NCBI RefSeq assembly: GCF_003315795.1
Contig: NZ_QMEY01000016.1
Coordinates: forward strand, 62,001-126,000
Source: Spongiactinospora rosea
GTDB lineage: Bacteria > Actinomycetota > Actinomycetes > Streptosporangiales > Streptosporangiaceae
Length of the DNA stretch: 64,000 nucleotides
Direction of reading: 5' to 3'
The notes beneath the pieces are model-generated. The model did no database searches and had not been told where the DNA came from. It saw only the letters and a program-made list of their open reading frames with translations. Position numbers and translations under genes: made by a program. The stretch's first letter is position 1. Every line of letters begins with the position of its first letter. Positions 35,745 through 42,340 of this stretch are shown here, in pieces.

Positions 35745-36268
35745 AGGTCACGCACCACCCGGAAGCCGATGCCCGGCGATGCCAGTTCGACCGGCGCGGC
35801 GTTGAGGAACGTGCATTGGGCGTACAGCGGCGGTGACGCGAACGAGCCGCCCCGGATGATCGCGCCGTTCCCCATCACGGTGGTGGCCGTCCATTCCCAG
35901 ACGTTGCCCGCGACGTCGAGCAGCCCGAGCGGAGTCGCGCCCGCGGGGCATGCGCCTGTCCGGCACGGGCGTCCCCGGCCGGATTCCCGCAGGTTGGCCA
36001 GGCTAGGCCGCCAGGGCCGGTCACCCCACGGGTAGAGCCGTCCTTCGGGGCCGGCGGCCATCCATTCCCATTCCACCGAGGTCGGCAGGCGTCCGCCGAG
36101 TCGTACGGCGATGGCGGCGGCCTCGTCGCGGCTGACTTCGGTCAGCGGGTGGTCATCGGCTCCCGTGATCGGAGTCGCCGTCCAGCGAAGGCTGCGGACC
36201 GGGACCCGGCGGCCCTGGTCGCCGTACTCACAGCTACCGCCGGGCACGAATATCCAGGTCAGTGCCAT
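35741..36268 (-). CDS. FGE-sulfatase / C-type-lectin-fold protein without FGE cysteines
   Basis: A 175-residue minimal FGE-sulfatase (SUMF1) domain: RLPTSVEWEWMA at residues 60-71, YPWGD at 79-83, GLLDVAGNVWEWTA at 115-128, RGGSF at 139-143 and GFRVV at 168-172. True formylglycine-generating enzymes carry two active-site Cys just after RGGS; here that segment is ASPPLYAQC, so catalysis by the FGE mechanism is unlikely. The same fold serves as the variable, ligand-binding protein of diversity-generating retroelements, and the next gene upstream (13 nt) encodes a reverse transcriptase. ATG 36268 is preceded by GGGAGGTAA. Confidence 0.85.
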   Translation of the reverse strand: MALTWIFVPGGSCEYGDQGRRVPVRSLRWTATPITGADDHPLTEVSRDEAAAIAVRLGGRLPTSVEWEWMAAGPEGRLYPWGDRPWRPSLANLRESGRGRPCRTGACPAGATPLGLLDVAGNVWEWTATTVMGNGAIIRGGSFASPPLYAQCTFLNAAPVELASPGIGFRVVRDL

Positions 36269-36281
36269 GGTGTTACCTCCC

Positions 36282-37211
36282 TCACCCGTCGATCAGGAAC
36301 AGGTCCTCGGCGCACGCCGAGGTTCTGATGCGGCTCTTGCGGGGGTTGGCGGCGAGGCCGACCTCCTTGATGGCGCGCTCGATGCGGCCCATCGCCTGCC
36401 TCGCTTCGGCATGGCCGGCCGTGAAGGCGCAGTAGTTGTCCACGAAGCGCACGATCCGCAGATCGGAAAGGAGCCGGTCGGCCGGAGCCAGTCGCAGGTT
36501 GATCAGGGTCGGTGCCAGCCCTGTACCGGACACCAGCGGGTACGGCAGGCCTGACAGGGCAGTGCGGAATCGGTCCAGAAACCTGCCGTCATGGACATGT
36601 TCGGCCAGCCAGCCGGTGACCTCATCGGCGTTCGAGCCCTCGGACACGCGGGCGACGTCCACGTCGGCCACCCAGGTGAACCCTTTGTCGAGGTACGTCA
36701 TGGCCTGCCGCAGGGCGGTCAGCCGGTTCCGCCGCGGCCGGTAGCCGGACACCCAAGGAGCGAGAACACCGGCTTCGAGGATGTGGTCGATGGCGTTGCG
36801 CAGCGCCCGGTGTACCAGGCGGTCCTCAACCGTCGGGATCACGCACACCAGTGGCTTGCCCGTGTAGGTCAGGAACGGGTTGGCCCGAAGCGGCGCCGGT
36901 CGCCAACTCCCTTCGCGCAGGGCCACTGCCAACCGTGGAATCCGTACGGCGGCGGCTCTGCGGTAGTCACCCCACGTCACGCCGTCAGCCCCGGGAGAGG
37001 AACAGCGACGGCCGCACTGCCGAAGCGCCCGGACGAGATGGACCTCCCCGAGAAACGGCATCAGCGAGTGGGTCTGAGGGAGTACGCTGGTGCCCGCCTG
37101 AGCGGCAGGAACGATCCCGGCTTCCCCCTCGGACACTGGCCTGCAACCCAGCACGCGCGGCCCGGGAAGCCCGGAAAGACGGCCCCGCTCAGGTCTGGTC
37201 TCAGCGGACAC
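36282..37211 (-). CDS. Divergent reverse transcriptase (RNA-directed DNA polymerase fold)
   Basis: A 309-residue protein with the order of RT motifs: GADGVTW (residues 74-80), KPLVCVIPTVEDRLVHRAL (119-137), SGYRPRR (155-161), motif A WVADVDV (180-186), a motif-B-like SGTGLAPTLINLRLAP (229-243), FVDN (256-259) in place of YxDD, and GLAANPRKSRI (285-295). It is closest in layout to group II intron and DGR RTs but lacks maturase and endonuclease domains. The second catalytic Asp of YxDD is Asn and motif A lacks the usual FF pair, so polymerase activity may be reduced or altered. GTG 37211 follows GGAGGGG within queE. Confidence 0.85.
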   Translation of the reverse strand: MSAETRPERGRLSGLPGPRVLGCRPVSEGEAGIVPAAQAGTSVLPQTHSLMPFLGEVHLVRALRQCGRRCSSPGADGVTWGDYRRAAAVRIPRLAVALREGSWRPAPLRANPFLTYTGKPLVCVIPTVEDRLVHRALRNAIDHILEAGVLAPWVSGYRPRRNRLTALRQAMTYLDKGFTWVADVDVARVSEGSNADEVTGWLAEHVHDGRFLDRFRTALSGLPYPLVSGTGLAPTLINLRLAPADRLLSDLRIVRFVDNYCAFTAGHAEARQAMGRIERAIKEVGLAANPRKSRIRTSACAEDLFLIDG

Positions 37212-37884
37212 TTGTCCCCTCCAGCAGGATGTGCAGGCGGGTGCTCAGATTCCAGCGCCGGGCAAGGGTCTCGTCCGCTATCTCTCGCATCGCCGTCAGC
37301 ACCTGCGGTGAACTGGTCGCCTGTGGCATGACCCAGATCGGCGTAAGGCCGTACTTCTCCTCCAGCCTGGCGATCTCTTCCAGATCGGCGGGGCTCTCCA
37401 CGACGAACTTGAACGCCGTGCGCCCCGAGCTGACGAACATCGCGAGCGCGTCGGGCCTGATCCGCTTGTTTTCCGGGACGCCGGAGTTCGCGAGCTTGGG
37501 AGAGACGTTCCACTGCTTCACCGCGTCGAGCAGCCCGCGCGAGGGCACGATGGTGCCGTTGGTCTCGATCTCGACCCGCCGCCGGTTGGCGCGGAACATG
37601 TCCGCCAGCCAGACGAGCCGATCCTTCTGAAGCAGCGGCTCCCCGCCGGTGATCACGACCAGCGGCGCGGGGATCGCGAGCACCTCGTGCAGCGCCTGCG
37701 CGTCGGTCATCCGGCGTGTGATGGCGGTCAGGTCGTAGCGGCTGGCGTCCCAGCTCTCGGGGGTGTCGCACCAGGTGCAGGTCAGATTGCACCGGCTCAG
37801 CCGCAGAAAGGCGGCGAGCTGCCCGGCCGAAGGCCCTTCGCCCTGGAAGGTCGGGCCGAAGATCTCGGTGACGAGAAGGCTCAC
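37201..37884 (-). CDS. queE: QueE: 7-carboxy-7-deazaguanine synthase
   Basis: A 227-residue radical SAM enzyme making 7-carboxy-7-deazaguanine from the QueD product. EIFGPTFQGEGPSAGQ near the N-terminus and RCNLTCTWCDTPESWD (CxxxCxxC) are characteristic, followed by VVITGGEPLLQ. The C-terminal half is of the longer actinobacterial type with WNVSPKLANSG. GTG 37884 overlaps the queD stop (GTGA), and its 3' end overlaps the RT start by 11 nt. Confidence 0.95.
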   Translation of the reverse strand: MSLLVTEIFGPTFQGEGPSAGQLAAFLRLSRCNLTCTWCDTPESWDASRYDLTAITRRMTDAQALHEVLAIPAPLVVITGGEPLLQKDRLVWLADMFRANRRRVEIETNGTIVPSRGLLDAVKQWNVSPKLANSGVPENKRIRPDALAMFVSSGRTAFKFVVESPADLEEIARLEEKYGLTPIWVMPQATSSPQVLTAMREIADETLARRWNLSTRLHILLEGTSVR

Positions 37885-38246
37885 GGCTCCTCCCGGTACT
37901 CGGCCCAGGTGGACGGCGTTTCCGAGACACGAACCGCGCGCAGCAGATGGGCGACGGGCAGGTTGTCCGAGCACCACCTGTACAGGCGTCGTGCGAGCCG
38001 TTCACAGGTCGGCTGCTCCAGGATGTCGTTGAGGCAGCGGTGGTCGTAGGTGTCCGCCAGGTGGTCCCGTACCGGGGTCAGCTCGCCGAAGTCCGCGACG
38101 AAGCCGTAGGGGTCGAGTTCGTGCGCGGTCAACCGGATCTCGACCACGTAGTTGTGCCCGTGGTCCCTGCGGCACGGGTGCCCCTCGGGCAGCAGGTCGA
38201 GCCGGTGGCTGGCGCTGAAGGCGAACCGCTTCGCGATCACGTACAC
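37881..38246 (-). CDS. queD: QueD: 6-carboxy-5,6,7,8-tetrahydropterin synthase
   Basis: A 121-residue PTPS-family enzyme acting on dihydroneopterin triphosphate. Zinc histidines are in FSASHRLDLL and RDHGHNYVVEI, the catalytic Cys is in GHPCRRDHGH, and YDHRCLNDI carries the conserved Asp-His. GTG 38246 has GGGAGA before it; GTG 38240, which overlaps the queC stop exactly (GTGA), is an alternative. GTP cyclohydrolase I (FolE), which supplies the substrate, is not in the window and is presumably the housekeeping copy. Confidence 0.94.
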   Translation of the reverse strand: MYVIAKRFAFSASHRLDLLPEGHPCRRDHGHNYVVEIRLTAHELDPYGFVADFGELTPVRDHLADTYDHRCLNDILEQPTCERLARRLYRWCSDNLPVAHLLRAVRVSETPSTWAEYREEP

Positions 38247-38950
38247 GGCGTCTCCCGGGTTTCGTAGTCGGTGGGGTCGGGGACTCGTGCCAGCGCGAAC
38301 GCCTCCTTGCGTTCGGTGCACGTACCGCACCGGCCGCAGTGCCGCGCCCCTCCGACGTAGCAGGACCACGTGTCGGCGAACGGGACGCCCAGGTCCGCGC
38401 CGAGCCGAACGATGTCCGCTTTGGTCACGTCCATGAACGGCGCGACGACCTGGAAACCGCTCACCGTGAGACCCTCGCTGGCCACGGCGGCCATGCGCCG
38501 ATAGGCGTAGAGGAAGGACGGCCGACAGTCGGGGTAGATGGGGTGATCGCCCGCGTGCGCGCCGAAGGCGACAGTGTCGGCCTTGACGGAGATGGCCAGG
38601 GCCACGGCGACGTCCAGCAGCAGTGCGTTGCGGTTCGGGACCACGGTGGCGCGCATGGAATGGTCGGTGTAGTGCCCGGCTGGGACAGTCGCCTGGTCGT
38701 CGGTGAGCGCGGTCCCGGACAGGACCGGCTTGAGGCCGCGCAGGTCGAGGATCACACATTCGGCGTCGAGCGCCTGCGCGAACGCGGTCAGCCGGGACAG
38801 CTCGACGCGGTGGCGCTGGCCGTAGTCGATGCCGAGCAGGGTGAGCCGGCCGGTGCCCTTCGCCTGAAGCCAGTAGGCCAGTGTGGTGGAGTCCAGGCCA
38901 CCGGAGGACACGACGACGGCGTGCCCGGCCTGGCGTTGGGTGGTGATCAT
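38237..38950 (-). CDS. queC: QueC: 7-cyano-7-deazaguanine (preQ0) synthase
   Basis: A 237-residue ATP-pyrophosphatase that converts carboxy-deazaguanine to preQ0. VVVSSGGLDSTTLAYWL is the PP-loop, AVPNRNALLLDVAV-like VPNRNALLL follows, and the C-terminal zinc site is CYVGGARHCGRCGTC. ATG 38950 is preceded by GGGGAGGA at 5-6 nt, the strongest ribosome site in the operon. queC-queD-queE occur without queF or tgt, so preQ0 itself or a derivative is the likely intermediate. Confidence 0.95.
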   Translation of the reverse strand: MITTQRQAGHAVVVSSGGLDSTTLAYWLQAKGTGRLTLLGIDYGQRHRVELSRLTAFAQALDAECVILDLRGLKPVLSGTALTDDQATVPAGHYTDHSMRATVVPNRNALLLDVAVALAISVKADTVAFGAHAGDHPIYPDCRPSFLYAYRRMAAVASEGLTVSGFQVVAPFMDVTKADIVRLGADLGVPFADTWSCYVGGARHCGRCGTCTERKEAFALARVPDPTDYETRETPCT

Positions 38951-38975
38951 GGTTGTCCTCCCCGAGCGGGTGAAG

Positions 38976-39509
38976 TCAGGAACGACCGCGCATGCGGGCC
39001 ACTCGAACGGCGGCCCAGGAGCGGAAGAGTCTGCGCCTGCGTACAGGGACTCGGGCTGCTGAAGGGAGTGCGAAGCCGACCGCCTTGCCGGGAATGCCGG
39101 TGTCGCACGTTGTTGCGGGGTAGACGCCACAGCGCCCTCCGGAGAGCTGATGGACCATGAGAAGTCCCCGGCCGCTCTCCTGAAACCACATGGCGCGCGG
39201 ATCGAAGCCGCTCATCCCGCGCAGAAGGCGGGAGACCACGCGCAATTCGGGATCGCCGTCGAAGACTTCGCACCAGACGGGTACGTCGTTCTCGGTGATG
39301 ATGCGCAGCTCGTACGGTGGGCGGCCGTGCGTCTCCGCGTTCGCCGCCAGCTCGGCCACCGCGATCTCCGCGTCGGCGATTTGTTCAGGGTCCATGTCCG
39401 CGTCTTCGGGCGCCTGGCGGACGATCGCCCGGACCTGGTGAGCGGCGGCACCGAGCCGCAGTTCTTGTACGCGTAGGTTCGGGTTCTGGCACGCGATGAA
39501 AAGTTCCAC
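38976..39509 (-). CDS. HATPase_c anti-sigma-factor/RsbW-like ATP-binding protein
   Basis: A 177-residue protein of the GHKL fold. The N box is IADAEIAVAELAANAETHG near residue 50 and the G box SGRGLLMVHQLSGGRCGV near residue 115. In actinomycetes such small ATPases are serine kinases or regulators that often sit near HTH genes. GTG 39509 follows GGAGA at 7 nt. It lies 25 nt before queC and is probably the first gene of the operon, so it may regulate it. Confidence 0.82.
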   Translation of the reverse strand: MELFIACQNPNLRVQELRLGAAAHQVRAIVRQAPEDADMDPEQIADAEIAVAELAANAETHGRPPYELRIITENDVPVWCEVFDGDPELRVVSRLLRGMSGFDPRAMWFQESGRGLLMVHQLSGGRCGVYPATTCDTGIPGKAVGFALPSAARVPVRRRRLFRSWAAVRVARMRGRS

Positions 39510-39676
39510 GACTTGTCTCCGGGTTCCTGCGGCCGATTGCCCAGCCGGCCGCGTCCATGAGTTAGCGGTGGTGCGGCGTGAGCCTGCTGGTTGCACTGTG
39601 CGGCTCACGGTGATCGGCGTGAACGTGTGGCGCAGGTCGGTGTGGCCCATACGTCGGCTTCGAGATTGGTCCCGGC

Positions 39677-39832
39677 ATGCTCAGCGGTTGCGAGGAGTGC
39701 GGGCGGGAAGTCCGTCTCCGCCGGGAATCGTGGACGCGCATCGAACGGTCTCCTAGCTGGCTGATGCTCCACCCTGTGCGTGGTCGCATGCGGCTGGACG
39801 TCAACGTGCACAGCAGATCACTGCAACACTGA
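39677..39832 (+). CDS. Possible small CxxC protein (51 aa)
   Basis: A short frame beginning MLSGCEECGREVRL, with a CxxC pair near the N-terminus. GC at third positions is about 75%, lower than the core genes but like its neighbours. The ribosome site is weak (GAGATTGG). It may be a chance frame in the control region. Confidence 0.25.
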   Translation: MLSGCEECGREVRLRRESWTRIERSPSWLMLHPVRGRMRLDVNVHSRSLQH

Positions 39833-39878
39833 CCATACTGCCTTTCCGATAAGGCGGCAAGGAGTTGGCGGCTTATGG

Positions 39879-39908
39879 CCATACCACCTCCTCGCTAAGG
39901 TGGTATGG
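39879..39908. promoter_or_regulatory. Perfect 10-bp inverted repeat, candidate GntR operator
   Basis: CCATACCACC (39879-39888) is followed after 10 nt by its exact complement GGTGGTATGG (39899-39908). A second palindrome TATGGCCATA overlaps the left arm (39875-39884). It lies 28 nt before the UTRA gene start, a usual position for autoregulation by a GntR-family repressor. Confidence 0.6.
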
Positions 39909-39935
39909 AGGAGATCGACTACTGAAGGGCAGGCC

Positions 39936-40475
39936 ATGGCAGACGAACGGACCTGGATCAACGCGTCTGCGCCGTACATGGACCCTCGCCCGGGCCGGGC
40001 GGATGCATGGACGGACGAAGCCGCCCAACGCGGGCATGTCGGCATGCAGCAACTCCGCGAAGTAGCGGAGGTGGAGGCCCCGCCGGAGGTCGCGGAGGCA
40101 TTCGACACACCTTCGGGCGATGCCGTTGTCGTTCGCCGCCGAGTCGTACTGCTCGATGGACGCCCCGTGGAGCTGGTCGACTCCTACTACCCGTCAACGG
40201 TGGCCCGCGGTACCCGTATCGCCGACCCTCGCAAGGTGCCGGGCGGCGTTGTCACTCTGCTTGCGGAGATGGGCTACCGCCCGGAGAGCATCGAAGAGGA
40301 TGTCCATGCGCGACCAGCAAGCACACAAGAACGTCAACTGCTGCACCTCGGCGAGCGGGACTGGGTGCTCGTCCTCGCCAGGCTCTTGCGGACCCGGGGC
40401 GGCATGCCGTACGAGATGAGCGTCATGACGATGTCCGCCTATGAGCGTCACCTGCGCTATAAAATCTACTCATAG
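39936..40475 (+). CDS. UTRA-domain protein lacking the GntR DNA-binding domain
   Basis: A 179-residue protein resembling only the ligand-binding (UTRA) part of HutC/GntR-type regulators: VEAPPEVAEAF, VVVRRRVVLLDGRPVELVDSYYP and YEMSVMTM. The N-terminal ~40 residues do not form a winged helix. The neighbouring full-length regulator at 40493 shares SYYP, the PP-x-VA-A segment and overall spacing, so the two are paralogues. It may be a ligand sensor that pairs with the complete protein, or a decaying copy. ATG 39936 follows AGGGCAGG. Confidence 0.75.
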   Translation: MADERTWINASAPYMDPRPGRADAWTDEAAQRGHVGMQQLREVAEVEAPPEVAEAFDTPSGDAVVVRRRVVLLDGRPVELVDSYYPSTVARGTRIADPRKVPGGVVTLLAEMGYRPESIEEDVHARPASTQERQLLHLGERDWVLVLARLLRTRGGMPYEMSVMTMSAYERHLRYKIYS

Positions 40476-40492
40476 AAATCGGGGTATGTTCT

Positions 40493-41200
40493 TTGGCCAG
40501 CCATTCGGACACGCGGCCTCGGCACCAGCAGATTGCGGCCGATCTGCGGGCGCAGATCATGGCCGGTATCCTCACGCCAGGAACCCAACTTCCGTCCACG
40601 CAACAACTGGTCGAGCGATACGCGACAGCCAACGCAACGGTGCAACGCGCGCTGTCCATCCTCAAGGAGGAGGGACACCTTTACGGCAGGGCGGGCAAGG
40701 GCGTCTATGTGCGAGATCGCCATGTCTTCGTGGTGGAGGCGGAGGCGTACTTCGCTCCCTCATCAGGGGGCTACAGCTACCGCATCCTGGACGTGGCCGA
40801 AGTGCAGGCGCCGCCCGACGTCGCTGATGCGCTGGGCGAAGAGCGGGCAATCCTTCGACACCGCCTGACCATGCACGATGGTGACCCGGTCGAACTGTCC
40901 TGGTCCTATTACCCTACGAGCATTGCGGCTTCTTCGGTTCTGGCGGGACGGGGGAAGATCTCCGGCGGGGCTCCGGTCGCTCTCGCCCAGTTGGGATATC
41001 CACAGGTCGAGTTCACGGACCGGGTATCCACTCGGCCGCCGACATCAGACGAGGTCGAGGGCCTGGCCTTGCCGGAAGGCGTCCCTGTGATCAGGCAGTT
41101 CAGAGTTATTTTTTCGCATGACAAGCGCCCGGTCGAGGTGTCGATCATAATAAAAGGTGGTCACCTCTACGAGCTTATGTATCGTCAGATCATCAATTGA
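40493..41200 (+). CDS. GntR/HutC-family transcriptional regulator
   Basis: A 235-residue regulator with an N-terminal winged helix (HQQIAADLRAQIMAGILTPG, then LPSTQQLVERYATANATVQRAL) and a C-terminal UTRA ligand domain (ILRHRLTMHDGDPVELSWSYYP). HutC-type UTRA domains bind small effectors such as sugar phosphates or nucleosides. The start appears to be TTG 40493 after CGGGG; no ATG/GTG fits the domain start. Located 17 nt after the UTRA-only gene and divergent from the 16-gene operon, it probably controls that operon through the inverted repeat at 39879. Confidence 0.85.
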   Translation: MASHSDTRPRHQQIAADLRAQIMAGILTPGTQLPSTQQLVERYATANATVQRALSILKEEGHLYGRAGKGVYVRDRHVFVVEAEAYFAPSSGGYSYRILDVAEVQAPPDVADALGEERAILRHRLTMHDGDPVELSWSYYPTSIAASSVLAGRGKISGGAPVALAQLGYPQVEFTDRVSTRPPTSDEVEGLALPEGVPVIRQFRVIFSHDKRPVEVSIIIKGGHLYELMYRQIIN

Positions 41201-41279
41201 GCAATACATGTTCTGGCAGCCGCCGCAGGCGACCTCTCCGGTTTCTGCGAGGCGTCGGTCGGGGCAGCACGAGCCGCTC

Positions 41280-41545
41280 TCACCCGGTTGAGCGATCCAC
41301 CGGCAGGTATGGCCGGTTGCGGTACACCGAGATGGTGGACACGAAGGCGTAGCGCTCTGTGGCGGGTGCAAGGGCCCGTGCCACGTTGCCCACCACGGCC
41401 GGTACGGCACCAGCGACATCCAGGACCACGTCCCAAGGTCCAGAAACCGCGAGCCGGGCGAGGTCCGCATCCCGTTCCCAGTCTCCCTGGATGAAGGGCT
41501 TGCTCGGCAGAGGGGCGGTACTGTGGCCTCGGTTGATGGTATGAC
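41280..41545 (-). pseudogene. Remnant of an NAD-dependent epimerase/dehydratase
   Basis: A frame on the minus strand reads GHTINRGHS, PFIQGDWERDADLARLAV, WDVVLDVAGAVPAVV and YAFVSTISVYRNRPY, matching the first third of extended-SDR NAD epimerases after the lost GxxGxxG region. An in-frame TAG lies just upstream of the surviving part and TGA at 41282-41280 ends it. About 90 codons survive, no start codon is evident, and it is too short for activity. Confidence 0.65.
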
Positions 41546-41745
41546 CTTCACCCTCGTCCTAGGGCATCAGCGACGATTGCACGCCCGACGAACCATGAGC
41601 CACCGGTATGAGCATCCGCACGACCACAGGATGCGGTCCGACCATCCCGTGGATCGACCGGTTCGCACATCCCGGATGGGCCGGAAACGGCCGAAGGCCG
41701 GGGCCGCTCAGGCGGCGGCTCCCGGCATGTCGACGTGGAGATGGG
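41546..41745. other. Non-coding stretch between pseudogene and DHFR-like gene
   Basis: 200 nt with no convincing gene; a short plus-strand frame here is rich in His and Arg and has no family features. Confidence 0.5.
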
Positions 41746-42303
41746 CTATTCGGCGGGGACCGGGGTGTAGGTGAGGATGATCACGCCGGTGCTGTGGACG
41801 TCGGTGCCCGCCAGGGTGAACTTGCGCTGTGCCCCGTCGCGGTACAGCAGGTCGCTCGGCTTGGCCTTGCCGGACAGTACCGGGTGCAGCCAGATCCGCA
41901 GCTCGTCCAGCAGGTCGTTCTCCAGCATCAGCCGGGTCACCGGGCCGAAGCCGTACTGCAGGATGTTGCCCTCGGTCTTCTCCTTCAGCTCCCTGATCCG
42001 CGCGGCCACGTCGCCGGAGATGACCTGCGAGTTGTTCCAGCTCGGGTCCTTCAGCGTGGTGGAGACGACGTACTTCGCGATCGAGTTCATCCGGTCTGAG
42101 AAATCATCGGCCCCTGCGCGCTCCGACCAGACCGGCGCGAATCCCTCGTACGTCTCGCGCCCCATGATCAGGGCGTCGGTGCCCTCCATCTGCTCCTGCG
42201 CCGACCGCCCGGCGTCCTCGCCGAAGTAGTCGAAGTGCCAGTCCTGCATGTTGGCGATGTCGCCATCGAGGGTCATGTACGTGGCGTTGATGATCTTGCC
42301 CAT
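41746..42303 (-). CDS. Dihydrofolate reductase-like (RibD C-terminal) family protein
   Basis: A 185-residue protein of the RibD_C/DHFR-like group (YwjB/YyaP type): INATYMTLDGDIANMQDWHF at the N-terminus, ALIMGRETYEGFAPVW near residue 45 and ILQYGFGPVTRLMLENDLLDELRIWLHPVLSG near residue 115. Such stand-alone reductases are NADPH-binding but mostly of unknown substrate. ATG 42303 has GAGGAA at 7-8 nt. It stands next to an SRPBCC protein 37 nt upstream, a common actinomycete pairing. Confidence 0.9.
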   Translation of the reverse strand: MGKIINATYMTLDGDIANMQDWHFDYFGEDAGRSAQEQMEGTDALIMGRETYEGFAPVWSERAGADDFSDRMNSIAKYVVSTTLKDPSWNNSQVISGDVAARIRELKEKTEGNILQYGFGPVTRLMLENDLLDELRIWLHPVLSGKAKPSDLLYRDGAQRKFTLAGTDVHSTGVIILTYTPVPAE

Positions 42304-42340
42304 GATTCGGTTCCTCTTCCAGAATTCGGTATGTCGTACG

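Larger units (their letters stand above)
39510..39935. promoter_or_regulatory. Divergent control region of the deazaguanine operon
   Basis: A 426-nt region between the HATPase-led operon and the UTRA-type genes. It holds the inverted repeat at 39879-39908 and one short open frame (39677-39832). No other gene is convincing. Both operon promoters must lie here. Confidence 0.6.

Noticed and set aside
35741-36268. Genuine formylglycine-generating enzyme
   Set aside because: The paired active-site cysteines after RGGS are missing, the protein is short, and no sulfatase is near.
36282-37211. Group II intron
   Set aside because: No maturase X domain, no endonuclease domain and no intron RNA domain V-like structure seen around the RT gene.
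41045-41551. 168-codon minus-strand frame
   Set aside because: Wrong frame relative to the epimerase-like remnant and overlaps the regulator gene; no family features.
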